Assembly: GCA_017453665.1 (NCBI GenBank)
Contig: JAFTEM010000010.1
Location: forward strand, 1 to 44,871
DNA: 44,871 nt
Direction of reading: 5' to 3'
From: a bacterium
GTDB taxonomy: Bacteria > Patescibacteria > JAEDAM01 > Absconditabacterales > Absconditicoccaceae
Position numbers and translations under genes: made by a program. Under the pieces are notes generated by a model that did not search any database, had not been told where the DNA came from, and saw only the letters and a list, made by a program, of their open reading frames with translations. How positions within the stretch are numbered: position 1 is the first letter of the stretch; every line of letters begins with the position of its first letter. Below are positions 1 to 11,318 of this stretch, one piece after another.

Positions 1-27
1 TTACAATTAAATTAAGTACATTTTATA

Positions 28-56
28 TTGATTTTATTATTGACAATAACTATAAA
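28..56 (+). promoter_or_regulatory. Sigma-70-type promoter for the large first gene
   Basis: TTGATT (28-33) and TATAAA (51-56) are separated by 17 bases, about 40 bases before the ATG at 99. The match to the housekeeping consensus is good. No experimental support. Confidence 0.5.
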
Positions 57-98
57 ATATTAAAATCTTTGCGTTTATTCAAGTTAATACACTCTCCT

Positions 99-3000
99 AT
101 GTCTCAAACGAACATTCAACAAGCGTATTCAAAAGTAGAAAATCTTATGAAAGAGATGCCATGACATACAAGTGTTGTGGAAGCGGTTCGGGAATTAAAA
201 ATGGTTACAGATAACCAGCTTTTAGAGAATTTTAAAATGATTTATTGAGAAGAATGGGGAGAACACTTCTGCATATAAAGAATTTCATAATCAAATTTGG
301 AGAGAAAAATTAGAAAATAATCTTTTGAAAAGAGAACTGGGAATAGATGTTAGTATTACAAAGCTCATTTTAGCAGCAACAGGAGCATTGAGTGAGGTAC
401 TTAAGAAAACTGAGAATCATGAAAATAAAGAAAGTAGTGATATGCAAGCTGAAGCATTAGCTGAATGAGAAGAAGAGAATGGAATGTCAGAAAAAAAAGA
501 AACTCTTGAAAAATATAGCAATGAAAAAGAAAAAATCATCGGCTGTATATGAAAGGACTTAAAATGACGATTTTCATTATTAGCTACCAAGGATTTTAAT
601 AACTATAGTATTGAAATTGATTGAGTAAGTTATTCTTATGAAGATCTCTTTATTTTTTTCTTATGAACAGATTTTCGTAATAAGAATGGGAAAAAACGTA
701 TAAAAAAACATATTAAGCTTTCAAAAGAGTTCTTCCCCGAGGAAACCAATAACTATATCAAAAAAATTAAAAAGCATGTTATTGAGCATACACAACGAAA
801 TCAACTGATGGTTGGTGAGAAAGCAAGGGAAAACTTTTCGATTACCGTTGAATGAGAAAGCTTTTCATATAGAGATTTAGTAATTTTCTTTAATGCGGAC
901 ATTAAAAAAGAAGACTATTTTTCTGATGCAGTTTATAAAAAACTTTCAGAAAGGATTCTTTGACCTCAATGGGAATCTCTCATTAAGCTCTTTGAAATAC
1001 AAAACAAAGAAGATTCTAGTTGAGATGATAATAAAGAAAAATTTGCTGAAGAAGCTGCTGATAGTGCTTCTGGGGAAAGTGATTGAGATGCTAAAATAAA
1101 TGAAATTGAAAAGAATGAGAGTGATACTAGTCATATGGGATCTGTAACACCAGCAGCGGTAACTTTACAAGCTTGAGTTCCTTTTCCTAATGAGATACCG
1201 CTAACACTTGATGAGGTTGCTAAAAAAGTGGAAGAGGATCTTAACAATATTGGGGATAATAGTTCTCTTAAATTGATTGAACCATTCCTTAATCAAGATG
1301 ATTGATGAGATCATACAGAAGCGCTTTCAAAAGGTACCCGTCGCCATCTCCTCAAAGAAAAAGTTTCAGAGCTCTTTGATACCAATCCTGAGCTGTTAAA
1401 ATTATTACTAACTGATGAAGCTTTCTATAAACGAGATTTTGATAAGAATCCTGTTTTTATAAAACATAGCGCATTAAAAGCACTTGATAAATTCTCTATC
1501 TCTGAGAATGGAACGCTCTATCTTAAAACTACTGCAAATCTTTTATGAGTCTATTCGTGAAATAAATATGTTTATTGAAGTGCTTATGAAAAAGTTTTAG
1601 AAGAACTTATCTGAAAAGAGAGGTTAAAAGAAGAAAGAGAAAAATTAAAGAACGAAATTAAAGAAGTTTTAGAAGCTCGTTTTAAAGAAGATAAAGACTT
1701 AGAGGAAGTATGGTTTCTCCCTGAAAGGACTCGTGAGATTATTGCTAATCAACGTGAATTAAAACACTATTTTTCTGTAGAGATTAAAAAATGAGAAATA
1801 TTGAGCACAAAAGATATGTCGAGATGGATTGGATATCCTCTTCATGAAGCTGCTAAGATTAATTTCTTTGATTTCCTAAAAAAACTTTATTGAGAAGAAG
1901 ATGTTAAGAAAAGAACTGAGGCAATAAGAGAAAGTAAAATACAAGAGACGATTAATGAGCATAATCTTCTAGATTTTAATGGAAGTTGAGAAGAATGAGA
2001 TTGAACTGTAGTTTATTTTGATGATGCTTGAGAACCAACCCTTAATATTGAAGATCTTCTTCTTGAAATCTCATGAGTTGAAAAACGAGAAGATTTTGAG
2101 ACCTTATACGAGGATCAAGATGACCTTGTTGTACTTGAAAATATCTTTTTAAAAGCTGTTAGAAAGATTATTGAGACTAAGATGGAGATTTTTTGAGATC
2201 CTGCAAATGAAATTGAGGAAGGAAATAAAGCTTTTATTCTTGAGGCATTTAAAAAGCAATATCCTTATGCTGATGCTTCTTTAGATAATTTTTGGGAAGA
2301 TAAAGCTTTATTTGAAAAAATCAAAAAAGATTATTTTGAAGAACAAATAATGTTCGCAACGGGTGATTTTTTCTGATATCCAAGAGTTGAGGGAATAACA
2401 CTCTTTGAACATCTCTTTGCTATTTTATATCTCTTTGATGATGATAATCGTTATTGAGACTATCTCGATTTTACGATTGATGAAATAGATCTTGCTTTTA
2501 GAACTTCTCATAATAAAGCATTAGGGATTATTCAAAAAGAGGAAGAAAAAAGAGCTAAAAAGCAATCGTTTAAATCTGGGAAAAAATCTGATAAGGAAAG
2601 AGCAGAAGAGTTTTGAATTTCACTAGAAGAATATAAAGATATCCAAAAGCTTATATCGTTATTCCCTTGTCATTGGGATGCTAAAAAAAGGAAAAGAGCG
2701 ACCGAGAATTTTGTTCATTATATGAAAAGTTGAGAAATTTTTAGACTCAATGATTTTTGTAGAAATAAACAGATAAAACTTGAAAATGTGCCATGAATAC
2801 AGCTTGATGAACTTCTTAGAAAATTAGGGATTCGTATTAATGAGAACGATAAGATTAAAGAAAGAGTAGAAGATGAAGCTAAAGATGAAGTTAAGGAAAT
2901 AGATCAAGAAGGAGAATTATCCTTAGAAGAAACTTTTGAACTACCGTTAACTTGAAAACCAATTGAGATTTCAAGTGAGGAAGTAAAAAAAGATATTGCT

Positions 3001-3324
3001 AGTAATTTTATTAACATCGCTGAATATTTAGGATTCTGAATTCTTAACAAAAAAGATCTTAGCAAACAGATTGAAACTTATTGCACTAATACTAAAGATA
3101 AAGATGATTTAGCTAGGCTTATTGTGAGCCCTAATTTTTGGCACTTAAACAAAAAGAAAACGAAAGAAAATTATTACTCTATTGAGGTAAGAAGAACCTG
3201 ACGAAGATTCCTTGCTAAGAATATTGATGGAAAATTCTTAATTACGGGATTTTATAAACATGATATGTACGAAAAAATTATTAATAATAAGAATAAAAAG
3301 ATGCTAAAGATAAGGGATAGCTAA
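99..3324 (+). CDS. Very large unrecognised protein, frameshifted near its N-terminus
   Basis: The ATG at 99 opens a 59-codon frame that ends at TAA 276-278. From 226 the next frame stays open to TAA 3322-3324, giving about 1,075 residues if joined; the first ATG in that second frame is at 442. Both frames use UGA as Gly and have the same lysine/glutamate-rich composition. Dropping one G from the GGGG run at 256-259 makes one continuous protein, so I read this as one gene with a frameshift (assembly error, mutation or programmed slip). I recognise no family. The protein is acidic, rich in charged helices and lacks a signal peptide or membrane segment, so it is probably cytoplasmic. The last ~45 residues (YYSIEVRR...GKFLITGFYKHDMYE) vaguely resemble the RelE/ParE toxin fold, but this is weak. 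A promoter precedes it and a hairpin follows. Confidence 0.6.
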
Positions 3325-3334
3325 CTTATTTTAT

Positions 3335-3368
3335 AAAAAAGCCCTCCGTGTTATCACAACAGGGAGGG
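3335..3368 (-). terminator. Terminator behind alaS, shared with the convergent gene
   Basis: CCCTCC (3342-3347) pairs with GGAGGG (3363-3368) and an inner GTG/CAC extends the stem. On the minus strand the hairpin is followed by a run of six T (3335-3340). It lies about 95 bases past the alaS stop and just after the stop of the + strand gene, so it may serve both. Confidence 0.7.
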
Positions 3369-3462
3369 GAATATAAGATTCTTTGTTTCATGATCTAATA
3401 TTATAGATCCAATAGCAACGTTAATATACAGATTTTCGTTTTTTAATGCAATAGAATTTATA

Positions 3463-5040
3463 CTATTTTATTTCAGCGAAATGCAAGATTACTCAAGCCA
3501 CATTTTGAACATTTGTTATTCTAAATGAGCGACCATCTTCTAATGTAATTTCTCAATGATCTCCGTTTTGTCATCCCATCTCTGGATAAAAAGGTGTTTT
3601 ATCAAAAATAAGGATTTTCTGACCGTTTTCTGCATCTATTTCTTTTAGTAATTTAGCATCTGAGTATTCTAAATTATCGTATCATACGAATGCTGTTGCT
3701 GGGATATTTTCAAGATATTTAGATCGATCAGCTGATTTTTGAAACATTGCTTTTGTGCTTTGTCTTGATTTCTCTTTTGCCTCTTGTAATGCTTTTTCAT
3801 ACCCTTCTAAATCGAGTTCTACTCATTGAGAAAGTGCTATTTCTTTCGTTATTTCTAGAGGGAATCCATAGGTATCATAAAGCATAAAGATTTGTTCTCA
3901 AGAAAGTTTTTTATTTTCTTTTAATAAATCGTTTAAGATTCACTCCCCTTTATGAATTGTTTTTTCAAATTGAGCGATTTCGTTAAGAAGAACTTTTTTG
4001 ATTCTCGCTTCATCGAAGGTTCTTAATCATTTGAATGCGATAAATGCATCATTGATAAATTGTTCTAACTCTTCACTTGTAAGTTTTTTAAGGAGAATGA
4101 GGTTATAATAACATCTTCTAATAATCATTCTTAATACATATCATGCTCATACGTTTGATGGAGTTAATCCGTCATTAATAAGCATAAATGCTGTTCTTAG
4201 ATGATCAGCAACAATCCTCATTTTTCTTTCATTTGATTGATAAGGAAGTGCTGTTGTTTTTTCTAGGAGAGAAATAAAAGGAGCAAAGAGATCGGTTTCA
4301 TAAATACTCTCTTTTCTTTGGAGCACCTTACATAACCTCTCAAATCCCATACCTGTATCTACATTATGGTGTGCTAGTTTAGAAAAGTTTCCCTTTTCGT
4401 CTCTATAAAATTCCATAAACACGTTGTTTCGGATTTCCATCCAGTTATCTTCATCGCTTTTTACATTTGATCACTCTGTTGGAAAGTCTGATGGTCCAAC
4501 CCAATAAAAGATTTCTGTATCAGGTCAACATGGTCATACAGGACCAGGACTCCATCGATTATGCTTTTCTGACATGTATGAAATTCTTTCTGCTGGGATT
4601 CCTGCTTTTTGCCATGCAGCAGAAGCGACTTCATCTCTTGGCGCATCGCTATTTCCTTCAAAGACTGTCACTGCTAATTTTTTAGGATCAAATCAAAGTT
4701 CATTAACGAGGAATTCATAACTTCGTTGAATAGCTTCGTTTTTAAAATAGTCTCATAATGACCAATTTCCCATCATTTCAAAAAAGGTAAGATGAAAACT
4801 ATCCCCTACTTCATCGATATCTACGGTTCTTACACATTTTTGGATATTACATAATCTATGTCCTAATGGATGTTCTTTCCCTGCTAAATAAGGAATAAGT
4901 GGTTGCATTCATGCTACATTAAAAAGAGCTGTTGATTCCTTATCTGCTATTAAAGAAGCTTCTGGAAGATTAACGTGATTTTTGGTTTCCCAGAACTTAA
5001 TCCAGTTTTCTCTAATTTCGTTTGAAGTTAAATTTAACAT
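3463..5040 (-). CDS. alaS: Alanyl-tRNA synthetase, short form lacking editing and C-Ala domains
   Basis: This protein of 525 residues charges tRNA-Ala. The N-terminus matches the class II AlaRS core: an alanine-specific opening ([12 protein letters not shown]...), motif 2 region ([32 protein letters not shown]), [15 protein letters not shown] and the motif 3 region (DTGMGFERL). The tRNA-recognition helices follow, then the start of the beta-barrel ([17 protein letters not shown]). It stops at TAG directly before the place where bacterial AlaRS has the HxxxH editing site, and no HSATH-like motif follows in any frame of the minus strand. Bacterial AlaRS is usually about 870 residues. UGA encodes conserved Gly such as those in GPVGPCG. 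The gene lies 11 bases downstream of the next minus-strand gene and is probably cotranscribed with it. Confidence 0.93.
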
Positions 5041-5051
5041 AGGTTATTTTA

Positions 5052-6104
5052 TTAATAATTTAAATTAAGCGTAGTTGTATCTATTTCACAAGTTTCAAGA
5101 GTGAATTCTGAAGCGTTTCTTTGAATCTCTACACAATTACCATCATTATAACATTGCTCTCATAATGAAATTCTGTTTCAAAGATAATGATAATCTAGGA
5201 ATCTATTTACAATAATTTTTCAATCTTTGAATCCTCAGAAGAACCGTAAGGAATTCCATTTGTAATTAGGAGTCCACAAATTTTTATCATAGTCTTCCGT
5301 ATTTTCTCCTGGATCAAATAGAATATCATTTATTTGATAATATAATTTTCTATCAAAATTAAATCCGGCTAAGAAATAATTTCATTCTTCATCAGAATAT
5401 GCACCAGCACTATAATTAATTGCTAAATCTTGGTCATTTGGATTGATATATAATTGTCATTCATCATAAACATGATTCATTAATCTTAAGTATTCTTTAG
5501 AAAGTCCTTTTTCTAAAGCGTATGCTGCTCATGAGTAGCTAAAAAATCATTCTGCCATTTCATCAACAAATTTTCAATTTTCTATTATACTATATGCAAG
5601 CTCTGGGAATCCATTAAAAAAGTTTACACATAATGGTGCGTGAGAATCAACCCAAACATCTCCGTTTTCATTGATTCAAAAATTCTCTGTCATTGATATG
5701 ACTTTTTTATGAGTTGTGTCGTAGCCATAACTATTTAAAAAGACGCCTCATAGTCCATCATGAAAACTTCATTGTTTTTCTTTTCTTTGACAATTTTGAA
5801 CGACATCTGATATAACAGTAGGTGTTCTATAGAGTTCAGGGACTCAACACCAAGGAAGTGATGCTAAAAGATAACGTTTAGCTTGGTCGCCTCTTAACGT
5901 CTTTGTATCAACTTGGCTTAAGATTTCAGATAATGAATGCGATGAGTTGTCATTCATGGGGATATTTTCTTCTTCAGCAACTTCTCATGAAGCTATTGGG
6001 GCATGTAATCATCAAAATCTTTCTTTTTCTTTTATAAGGAAAGCTGTTCGCAAAATGAGAACAGCTATTAAAAATAAAGGAATATATTTGAATGATTTAG
6101 CCAT
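5052..6104 (-). CDS. Unknown secreted or membrane-anchored protein
   Basis: This 350-residue protein begins MAKSFKYIPLFLIAVLILRT, a signal anchor or uncleaved signal peptide, so the rest should be outside the cytoplasmic membrane. I recognise no family. The ectodomain is rich in aromatic residues, Asn and Asp and has several cysteines (for example LPWCGVPELYRTP, QNCQRK, LCVNFFNGFPELAY, CYNDGNCVEI near the C-terminus), compatible with disulfides. Gly is frequently UGA. It is followed after 11 bases by alaS and preceded after 24 bases by the 702-residue membrane protein, so the three probably form one transcript although their functions look unrelated. Confidence 0.8.
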
Positions 6105-6128
6105 GGATATATTATGATTTAGAATTTA

Positions 6129-8237
6129 TTATTCATTTATTGATTTAATATTCTTATTTTCTTTTACTCTATCAATAAATTCATAAAGGTTAATTTTATT
6201 AATACCAGCAGAGCTTAACAAGTAAAGTTCTGGCTTATCTGCTGTTGATGAAGGTACAGCTGCATCTATTACTTTTTCATCTGATAGATTAAATTTAAAT
6301 CTGAATAAATAATAGAGTTTAAAGCTTGTCGTATAGTTACTATTTGTTTTAACAGGGCTTGATTCATACACTGTAAATGTTTGATTATCTTTATCAAATA
6401 AGAAGATATAAGGAGAATCATCTGATGCTAATACCTTTACGTTACTTGAATATGGATTAAGGGTTGTTTTGTCTCCTCCTATCATTTCTACCGTACGCAT
6501 TTCAAGTGTTGTTCAAGCACTAGAACTTCTCCAGAATTGATAAAGGTTGCCATCTCACCATGCTAGGAAGTTTCCATCGATAGCGAATCCATGTAATTCT
6601 TGAGGAAGGATTGTTCCTGAAGCAGTTACGATAGAATATGTTGATGGTGTTTGGTATTTATTTTCAGATCAAGCTACTACACTATATCTTGTAAGAAGTG
6701 CATTAGCCATGTTGTTTGGACTTTTTTGGAATAGATAGAATTTATTTGTTCCATAGGTTCCGATACCTCAGATACTTTTTGTTGCCCAATCGTTATCGAT
6801 AACCTCCATTGGTTCAACACCGAGTTTATTAACAAAGAAAAGGTCTCAACCATCAGTATAACAGAATAATCCTCTTTTACTTAGACTAAGAGAACAAGCT
6901 TTAGCATCTTCTCAGAAATTATATTCAACGAGTGTTCCTCTTGTAGAATCGTTAACAATTCCTATAAGGGCTGCTCTTTCTCATCCTACATTAATTGATG
7001 AATCTGCTGCAATACTTACAGGAGCTCCAATACTTGAAAGTTCTGATGAATTAAATGTAAGTACCTTTGTTTTTTTACCAATTCTCTCATCATCAAATTG
7101 AGAAAGACTTTTGATAGTAACAATCATGAATCCTTCTTCGTATTCTTGAAGAAGTTCATTCTTTAGAACAGCAACATCTTCAATCCAAAGTCCTTTTGCT
7201 TCAACAGCACTAATTTTTTGAAGGATTTCGTTATATTTTTCTGACTTTTCGTCTGATGTTGGATCAAGTGTTTTGAATTCAAAGATATCTCTTTTAATAT
7301 CTTCTAAGGTAAGCTCTATCATTGCTCCTGTTGAGGTTTGGTATTCAACTTTATTATTTTGAACTGTTCTTACTTCAGAGAAAATAGCAGCAACTAGGAA
7401 ACAAATTGCAAGCACCAATATTCAGACCATTACATAATATTTATTTCCGTTGAATACTTTTGTTGTTTGTTTTTTCCATTTCATTAAATCTACCTTTGAG
7501 GCGATTTTTCAAGTTAATTTTGAAGTATATTTAGAAGCTAATGCTCCGATTTTTCCTTTAGAACGAGGTGATGAGATTTCTAGTCCTGTGATACTAAAAA
7601 CAGAAATAAATCCTATTTCTTTTTTATCAATTCTTGATGCAAAAAGGTCATCAAGATAATCTGGCATTGCTCATGCATTATCTCTTTCTAATACTCCTTC
7701 TAATTCATTTAAATCATTTTGATCTAATATTTCTGAAAGTTTTGAACCTGCGTATAATAAAGCATCTCCTCTTTCAAGTTCTCACCCAATAAAGTCTGAG
7801 AATTGATCGATATTTGTTTGTTCTTTATATGAGTTTTCCAATACTGAATACATTTTATCATCACGGAAAATAAGCATTGTTGTTTTACCTATCATCCATG
7901 TTTTTACTGCGTTATTCATAATTAATTGAACGTATCCTTTAAGTTCACATTTAGGAACGTCACGAAGCTTATCTGCGAATGCTTGAAGCTTATTATTTAA
8001 TGCTTGAAGTTGACCTTCAAGTAATTCTTCTACCTCTTTAGATGTTAGGACAACGTCTCTTACTTGATCTACGAAATCAGCAACGAATTCTTCAAAGATT
8101 TCTTTTTGATAATCTACAAATTTCTCACTGTTAATTTGTATATATACCTCTAAATTAATATCGTTATTTACTTGATTGCTATAGGTGTATACCTTTTCAG
8201 GATCTAGGTATTCAACAGCATTATAAACTGGTTTCAT
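6129..8237 (-). CDS. Single-pass membrane protein with large cytoplasmic and extracytoplasmic halves
   Basis: The protein has 702 residues from the ATG at 8235-8237. The frame is open further upstream, but that stretch contains the terminator of the preceding gene, so the later Met is preferred. Residues 1 to about 260 are soluble. One segment (YYVMVGILVLAICFLVAAIF, about 266-286) spans the membrane, then a coiled, charged linker (about 290-370) leads to a C-terminal domain of repeated beta-strand-like segments (GNLYQFWRSS, YIFLFDKDNQTFTVYE, ELYLLSSAGINKINLYE) that looks like a beta-propeller. The N-terminal part (MIGKTTMLIFRDDKMYSV, FIGGELERGDALLYAGSKL) faintly recalls PP2C-type phosphatase folds without their clear metal-binding aspartates. 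A sensor-like topology is an inference; function unknown. Confidence 0.78.
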
Positions 8238-8343
8238 CAAAGACAAACTAAGATATAAAAATTTATTTTTTACCAAAAAAATTAAAATTTTCACCACCAT
8301 AATTTGTAAGGAAAGAGGGTTGAAAATCAACCGATAATTAATC

Positions 8344-8380
8344 AAAAAAGAGGCTATCTTTTTTAATAAAGACAACCTCT
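8344..8380 (-). terminator. Terminator between small membrane protein and 702-residue gene
   Basis: AGAGGC...ATCTT (from 8349) pairs with AAGA...CCTCT (to 8380), and on the minus strand the hairpin is followed by TTTTTTG (8344-8349). It begins 13 bases past the stop of the 63-residue gene. Confidence 0.7.
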
Positions 8381-8392
8381 ATTTTTTAATGT

Positions 8393-8584
8393 TTAGTATC
8401 TTATTACTGCCTTATAGCTATGCTGTAATGCTGCGCCATCATCCCGAACATAAGATGAATGATGGAGATTACAAAGGACGCAAATAAGCATAATCATATT
8501 GATTACTGCAACTACTCATACAGCAATAATTGCTGTTAAAACTTTGTTTTGAAACCAATTTTTTGTGTCGAATTCTACTTTCAT
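8393..8584 (-). CDS. Small single-pass membrane protein, 63 residues
   Basis: MKVEFDTKNWFQNK is followed by one hydrophobic segment (VLTAIIAVGVVAVINMIMLICVL, about 15-37) and a short hydrophilic tail with H and C residues. One UGA codon (in AVGVV) encodes Gly. A terminator follows directly, so it has its own transcript end. No family recognised. The good hydrophobic helix and the framing by terminators on both sides argue that it is real. Confidence 0.6.
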
Positions 8585-8660
8585 TTTTAGAGGTTTAAGA
8601 TGTAAAAAGCTTTTTAGCTATGTGGAGTATACTTTCTTAGCTTAAACGAACCTTAAATAG

Positions 8661-8687
8661 AAAAAAAGCAGTACTTATACGTACTGC
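8661..8687 (-). terminator. Terminator behind the 64-residue membrane protein
   Basis: A perfect 7-bp stem, GCAGTAC (8668-8674) with GTACTGC (8681-8687), is followed on the minus strand by seven T (8661-8667). Confidence 0.8.
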
Positions 8688-8706
8688 AATTAGATTGAAG
8701 ATCGCG

Positions 8707-8901
8707 TTAGTGGATAAGGAGTCCCCTTATTCCTATGACCGATGCGATGAGTACCAACACAAGGACACAGCAACAGAAGATGATGAATACTTTCTGAGCA
8801 AAATTTTCTCTCTCCTCTGGAGTTAAGGAGTTGATAAAATGCTCCATTACAGGATCGCTGTTAAAGGGATAGATCATCCCAAATGGGTAAATGTCATTCA
8901 T
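8707..8901 (-). CDS. Small C-terminally anchored membrane protein, UGA-free
   Basis: The protein has 64 residues: a polar N-terminus (MNDIYPFGMIYPF, then LTPEERENFAQK) and one C-terminal helix (VFIIFCCCVLVLVLIASVIGI) ending in GLLIH. Its three glycines are GGG, GGA and GGA, none UGA, and codons end in C or G unusually often for this genome. It has its own promoter (8934-8962) and terminator (8661-8687), so it is monocistronic. No family recognised. The three consecutive cysteines in the helix could be lipid-modification or metal sites, which is speculation. Confidence 0.65.
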   Translation of the reverse strand: MNDIYPFGMIYPFNSDPVMEHFINSLTPEERENFAQKVFIIFCCCVLVLVLIASVIGIRGLLIH

Positions 8902-8933
8902 ATATCATACGTTTTGGTTAGTATCTTATTGAT

Positions 8934-8962
8934 AGCATAGCAATTACTCATTCTGATTGCAA
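8934..8962 (-). promoter_or_regulatory. Promoter of the 64-residue membrane protein gene
   Basis: Read on the minus strand, TTGCAA (8957-8962) and TATGCT (8934-8939) are 17 bases apart, about 33 bases from the ATG at 8901. Confidence 0.55.
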
Positions 8963-9030
8963 GGGAATTTTTGGTGGTGAATTTGCTATCGGAAATCCCT
9001 TTATTTTCTGTTCTACTTAGCGCATAGATC

Positions 9031-9059
9031 TTGACATCTACCAAGAAAATGATTATACT
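9031..9059 (+). promoter_or_regulatory. Strong consensus promoter of the 741-residue gene
   Basis: A perfect TTGACA (9031-9036), a 17-base spacer and TATACT (9054-9059) lie 33 bases before the ATG at 9093. Together with the minus-strand promoter at 8934-8962 this makes the region 8902-9092 a divergent promoter. Confidence 0.75.
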
Positions 9060-9092
9060 TACAACAGCAAATTTTATCTTAGTTTGTATGCT

Positions 9093-11318
9093 ATGAAGAA
9101 AACAACACCACAACAACAACATGAAGAGGCAAAACATGAAGAAGTAAAAGCGGTAAATACAGAAAAAAATGAGAAATTTTCACATCAAAAACAATGGGAT
9201 TATAGACATACTACAAAACGTATTGCTTCTAGTCTTTCTGAGGCACTCATTCTTTTTAAAATGAAAACTTGAAATAACTGAAAACCTGAAATAGAACAGC
9301 TTGCTTATAATGATGATTGGAAAATTATCTTTGATAAAGGGAATGATGGTCCAAAACAATGACCTGTTGATGTGCTCTGAGCGATTGAGAATATTAATAT
9401 CTTAAATATTCGTAAAGATTTGTTTGCTGCTATTGAAAATGATACGACAGAATCTGGTAAAAGAATTGATGCAGAAGATCAAAAACGTCTTAAAGAAGGT
9501 ATCGATTCTTTTATTGAGACCCACTTTAAAGCACATAGAGAAAAACTTGAAAAAAAGCAGACCATTCCTCATTGAAAATTCCGTAGCTATTATACTAAGC
9601 TTGCTGCAAAAAAAGAAAATTTAACAGATAAAGAAAAAAAACTTTATAGAGATATTTGTCTCACACTTGCTAATATGTTATATGATAAAAATCATAGTTA
9701 TCTTGATAAAGATGGGAAAATTAATCAACAAGGATTAGCATATATTTGTCGCGTATTCTTTAAAACCATTAAGAATATTCCGCATTCATGATCATCTAAA
9801 CCTTATGAGAAGATTTTTCATGATGGAGATTTCAATTTCCTTTATAAAGAGACTCCTATTGTAGGGACACTAGATCATTATGTGCAGATTATTATGTATC
9901 TTATGGACTCTTATGGATTTAATGCATATGCTGATGGATGAGAAGAATGAGCTAATGAGTGGTATAAAACAAGGAAATCGTTTTTAAATAGTTTATATGT
10001 TACTGCTCGCCTTGATGAAGAACATACTAAAGAAAGGATTTCTGATAAAGGGATTTTACATGAGCAATTAGCTGAAAAATGGAATGAATCTCAAGAAGTT
10101 TTAGAAGATAATCCAAACCGAAGTCTTTCTTCAAGATTAAAATCTGATTCTTCTAAAATGTTAAAAAAAGGAGGAAGAACTGATGATATTAAAGATGAAT
10201 CTTGAATTAGAGCAACTTATTATTGAGAAGATAAAGAACATGATGATATTAAATGAGCGGTTCTCTCTTTATGTAAAGAATACTTTAAAAAGATTTCTAA
10301 AATTGAATGAATTACTATTAACAGTATTCAATCAGATAGGAAATGAGACTTGATTTCTAAAGATGATGAAGATTCAATTCTTGAGGAATTAGGAAATTAT
10401 TTAAATGAATTATGAATTGAAAATTTTTCTATTCTAAGAAGAATCAAAAGTTGAACAAAAAAATCTTTGTTAGAAAGTATCAGTTCAAAGTATAAAGAAT
10501 TTACTAATAAAAATCCGTCTCCTTGATTACAACAAGCGTATAAGATTGCTAGCTGAGAAGTTAAAAGATGATCTAATGGAGATTATGAGGATTTTAAATT
10601 AATCGTTTCCTACTCTATTAATAAAGATGACTATAACGATTGAATTGATGCCGATATGGATAGTATTGATGATGATACTGATCTTTCACAAGAAATTTCG
10701 TTCTACTCTAACAAAAATGATCTTAATATGGGAAATCATAACTTCTTAGATCTTGAAAAGAAGATTTTTAATAGAGTAAAAGGAATGAATATCCCCGGCC
10801 TTTGAAAGTCTATTTCTTTATGAAGACTTAGAAAATTTACAGAGATTGCTATCAAAGAGACGTCTTTTGATATCGATATCTATGAAGATAAAATTGCGAG
10901 AGGGCTCCTTCCAAAGCCTCAAAATGACGATTATAAGTATCTTTGTATTGAAGGGAAATGTATTCCACTTAAGGGACTTGTAGAAAGAAATGAGAATAAT
11001 AGTGAACAATTTGATGAACTTATTCCTTATATTCTAAATTATTTCATTAAGAAAAATAAGATTTTCTATCTTAATAAAGAAGATCAAACTTATTACTGAC
11101 TAATAAAACCTGAATGGCTTCATAAAAAAAGTGTGTATAAGGAAAGAAGATTTACGACATCTGATGTGCTTAGAAATTCTGCACTTAATTCGAAAAATGA
11201 AAATGAAAGTATTTGTTTTTATACTGAAAACGCTAAGAGCTGGATATATCCTCATTTTTATAGTGTAACACTATGAGATTTGGGAGATTTTATAGGACTC
11301 GAAAAACATGTTAAATAG
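9093..11318 (+). CDS. Large cytoplasmic protein, possible RelA/SpoT-like nucleotidyltransferase core
   Basis: The protein has 741 residues and many UGA glycines. There is no signal peptide or membrane segment. The N-terminal ~340 residues are charged and unrecognised. At about residues 345-395 the sequence SRLKSDSSKMLKKGG, then DDIKDESGIRATYYGE, resembles the RelA/SpoT synthetase signature (a Lys-Ser-x-x-Ser-x-x-x-K element, then DIxGIR). Further on, GDYEDFKLIVSY and QEISFY followed by GNHNFLDLEKKIF could be the equivalents of the substrate loop and the ExQ/helix region. If correct it could make (p)ppGpp or a related pyrophosphorylated product, but the ExQ reads QEIS and the assignment is tentative. 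A strong promoter precedes it. Its last 8 bases overlap the convergent trmD gene. Confidence 0.8.

Noticed and set aside
8238..8375. N-terminal extension of the 702-residue protein up to 8375
   Set aside because: The stretch contains the upstream gene's terminator hairpin and low-complexity AT-rich sequence; the Met at 8237 is a better start.
8902..9137. A 79-residue minus-strand frame across the divergent promoter
   Set aside because: It covers two good promoters and the start of the + strand gene and has no coding character.
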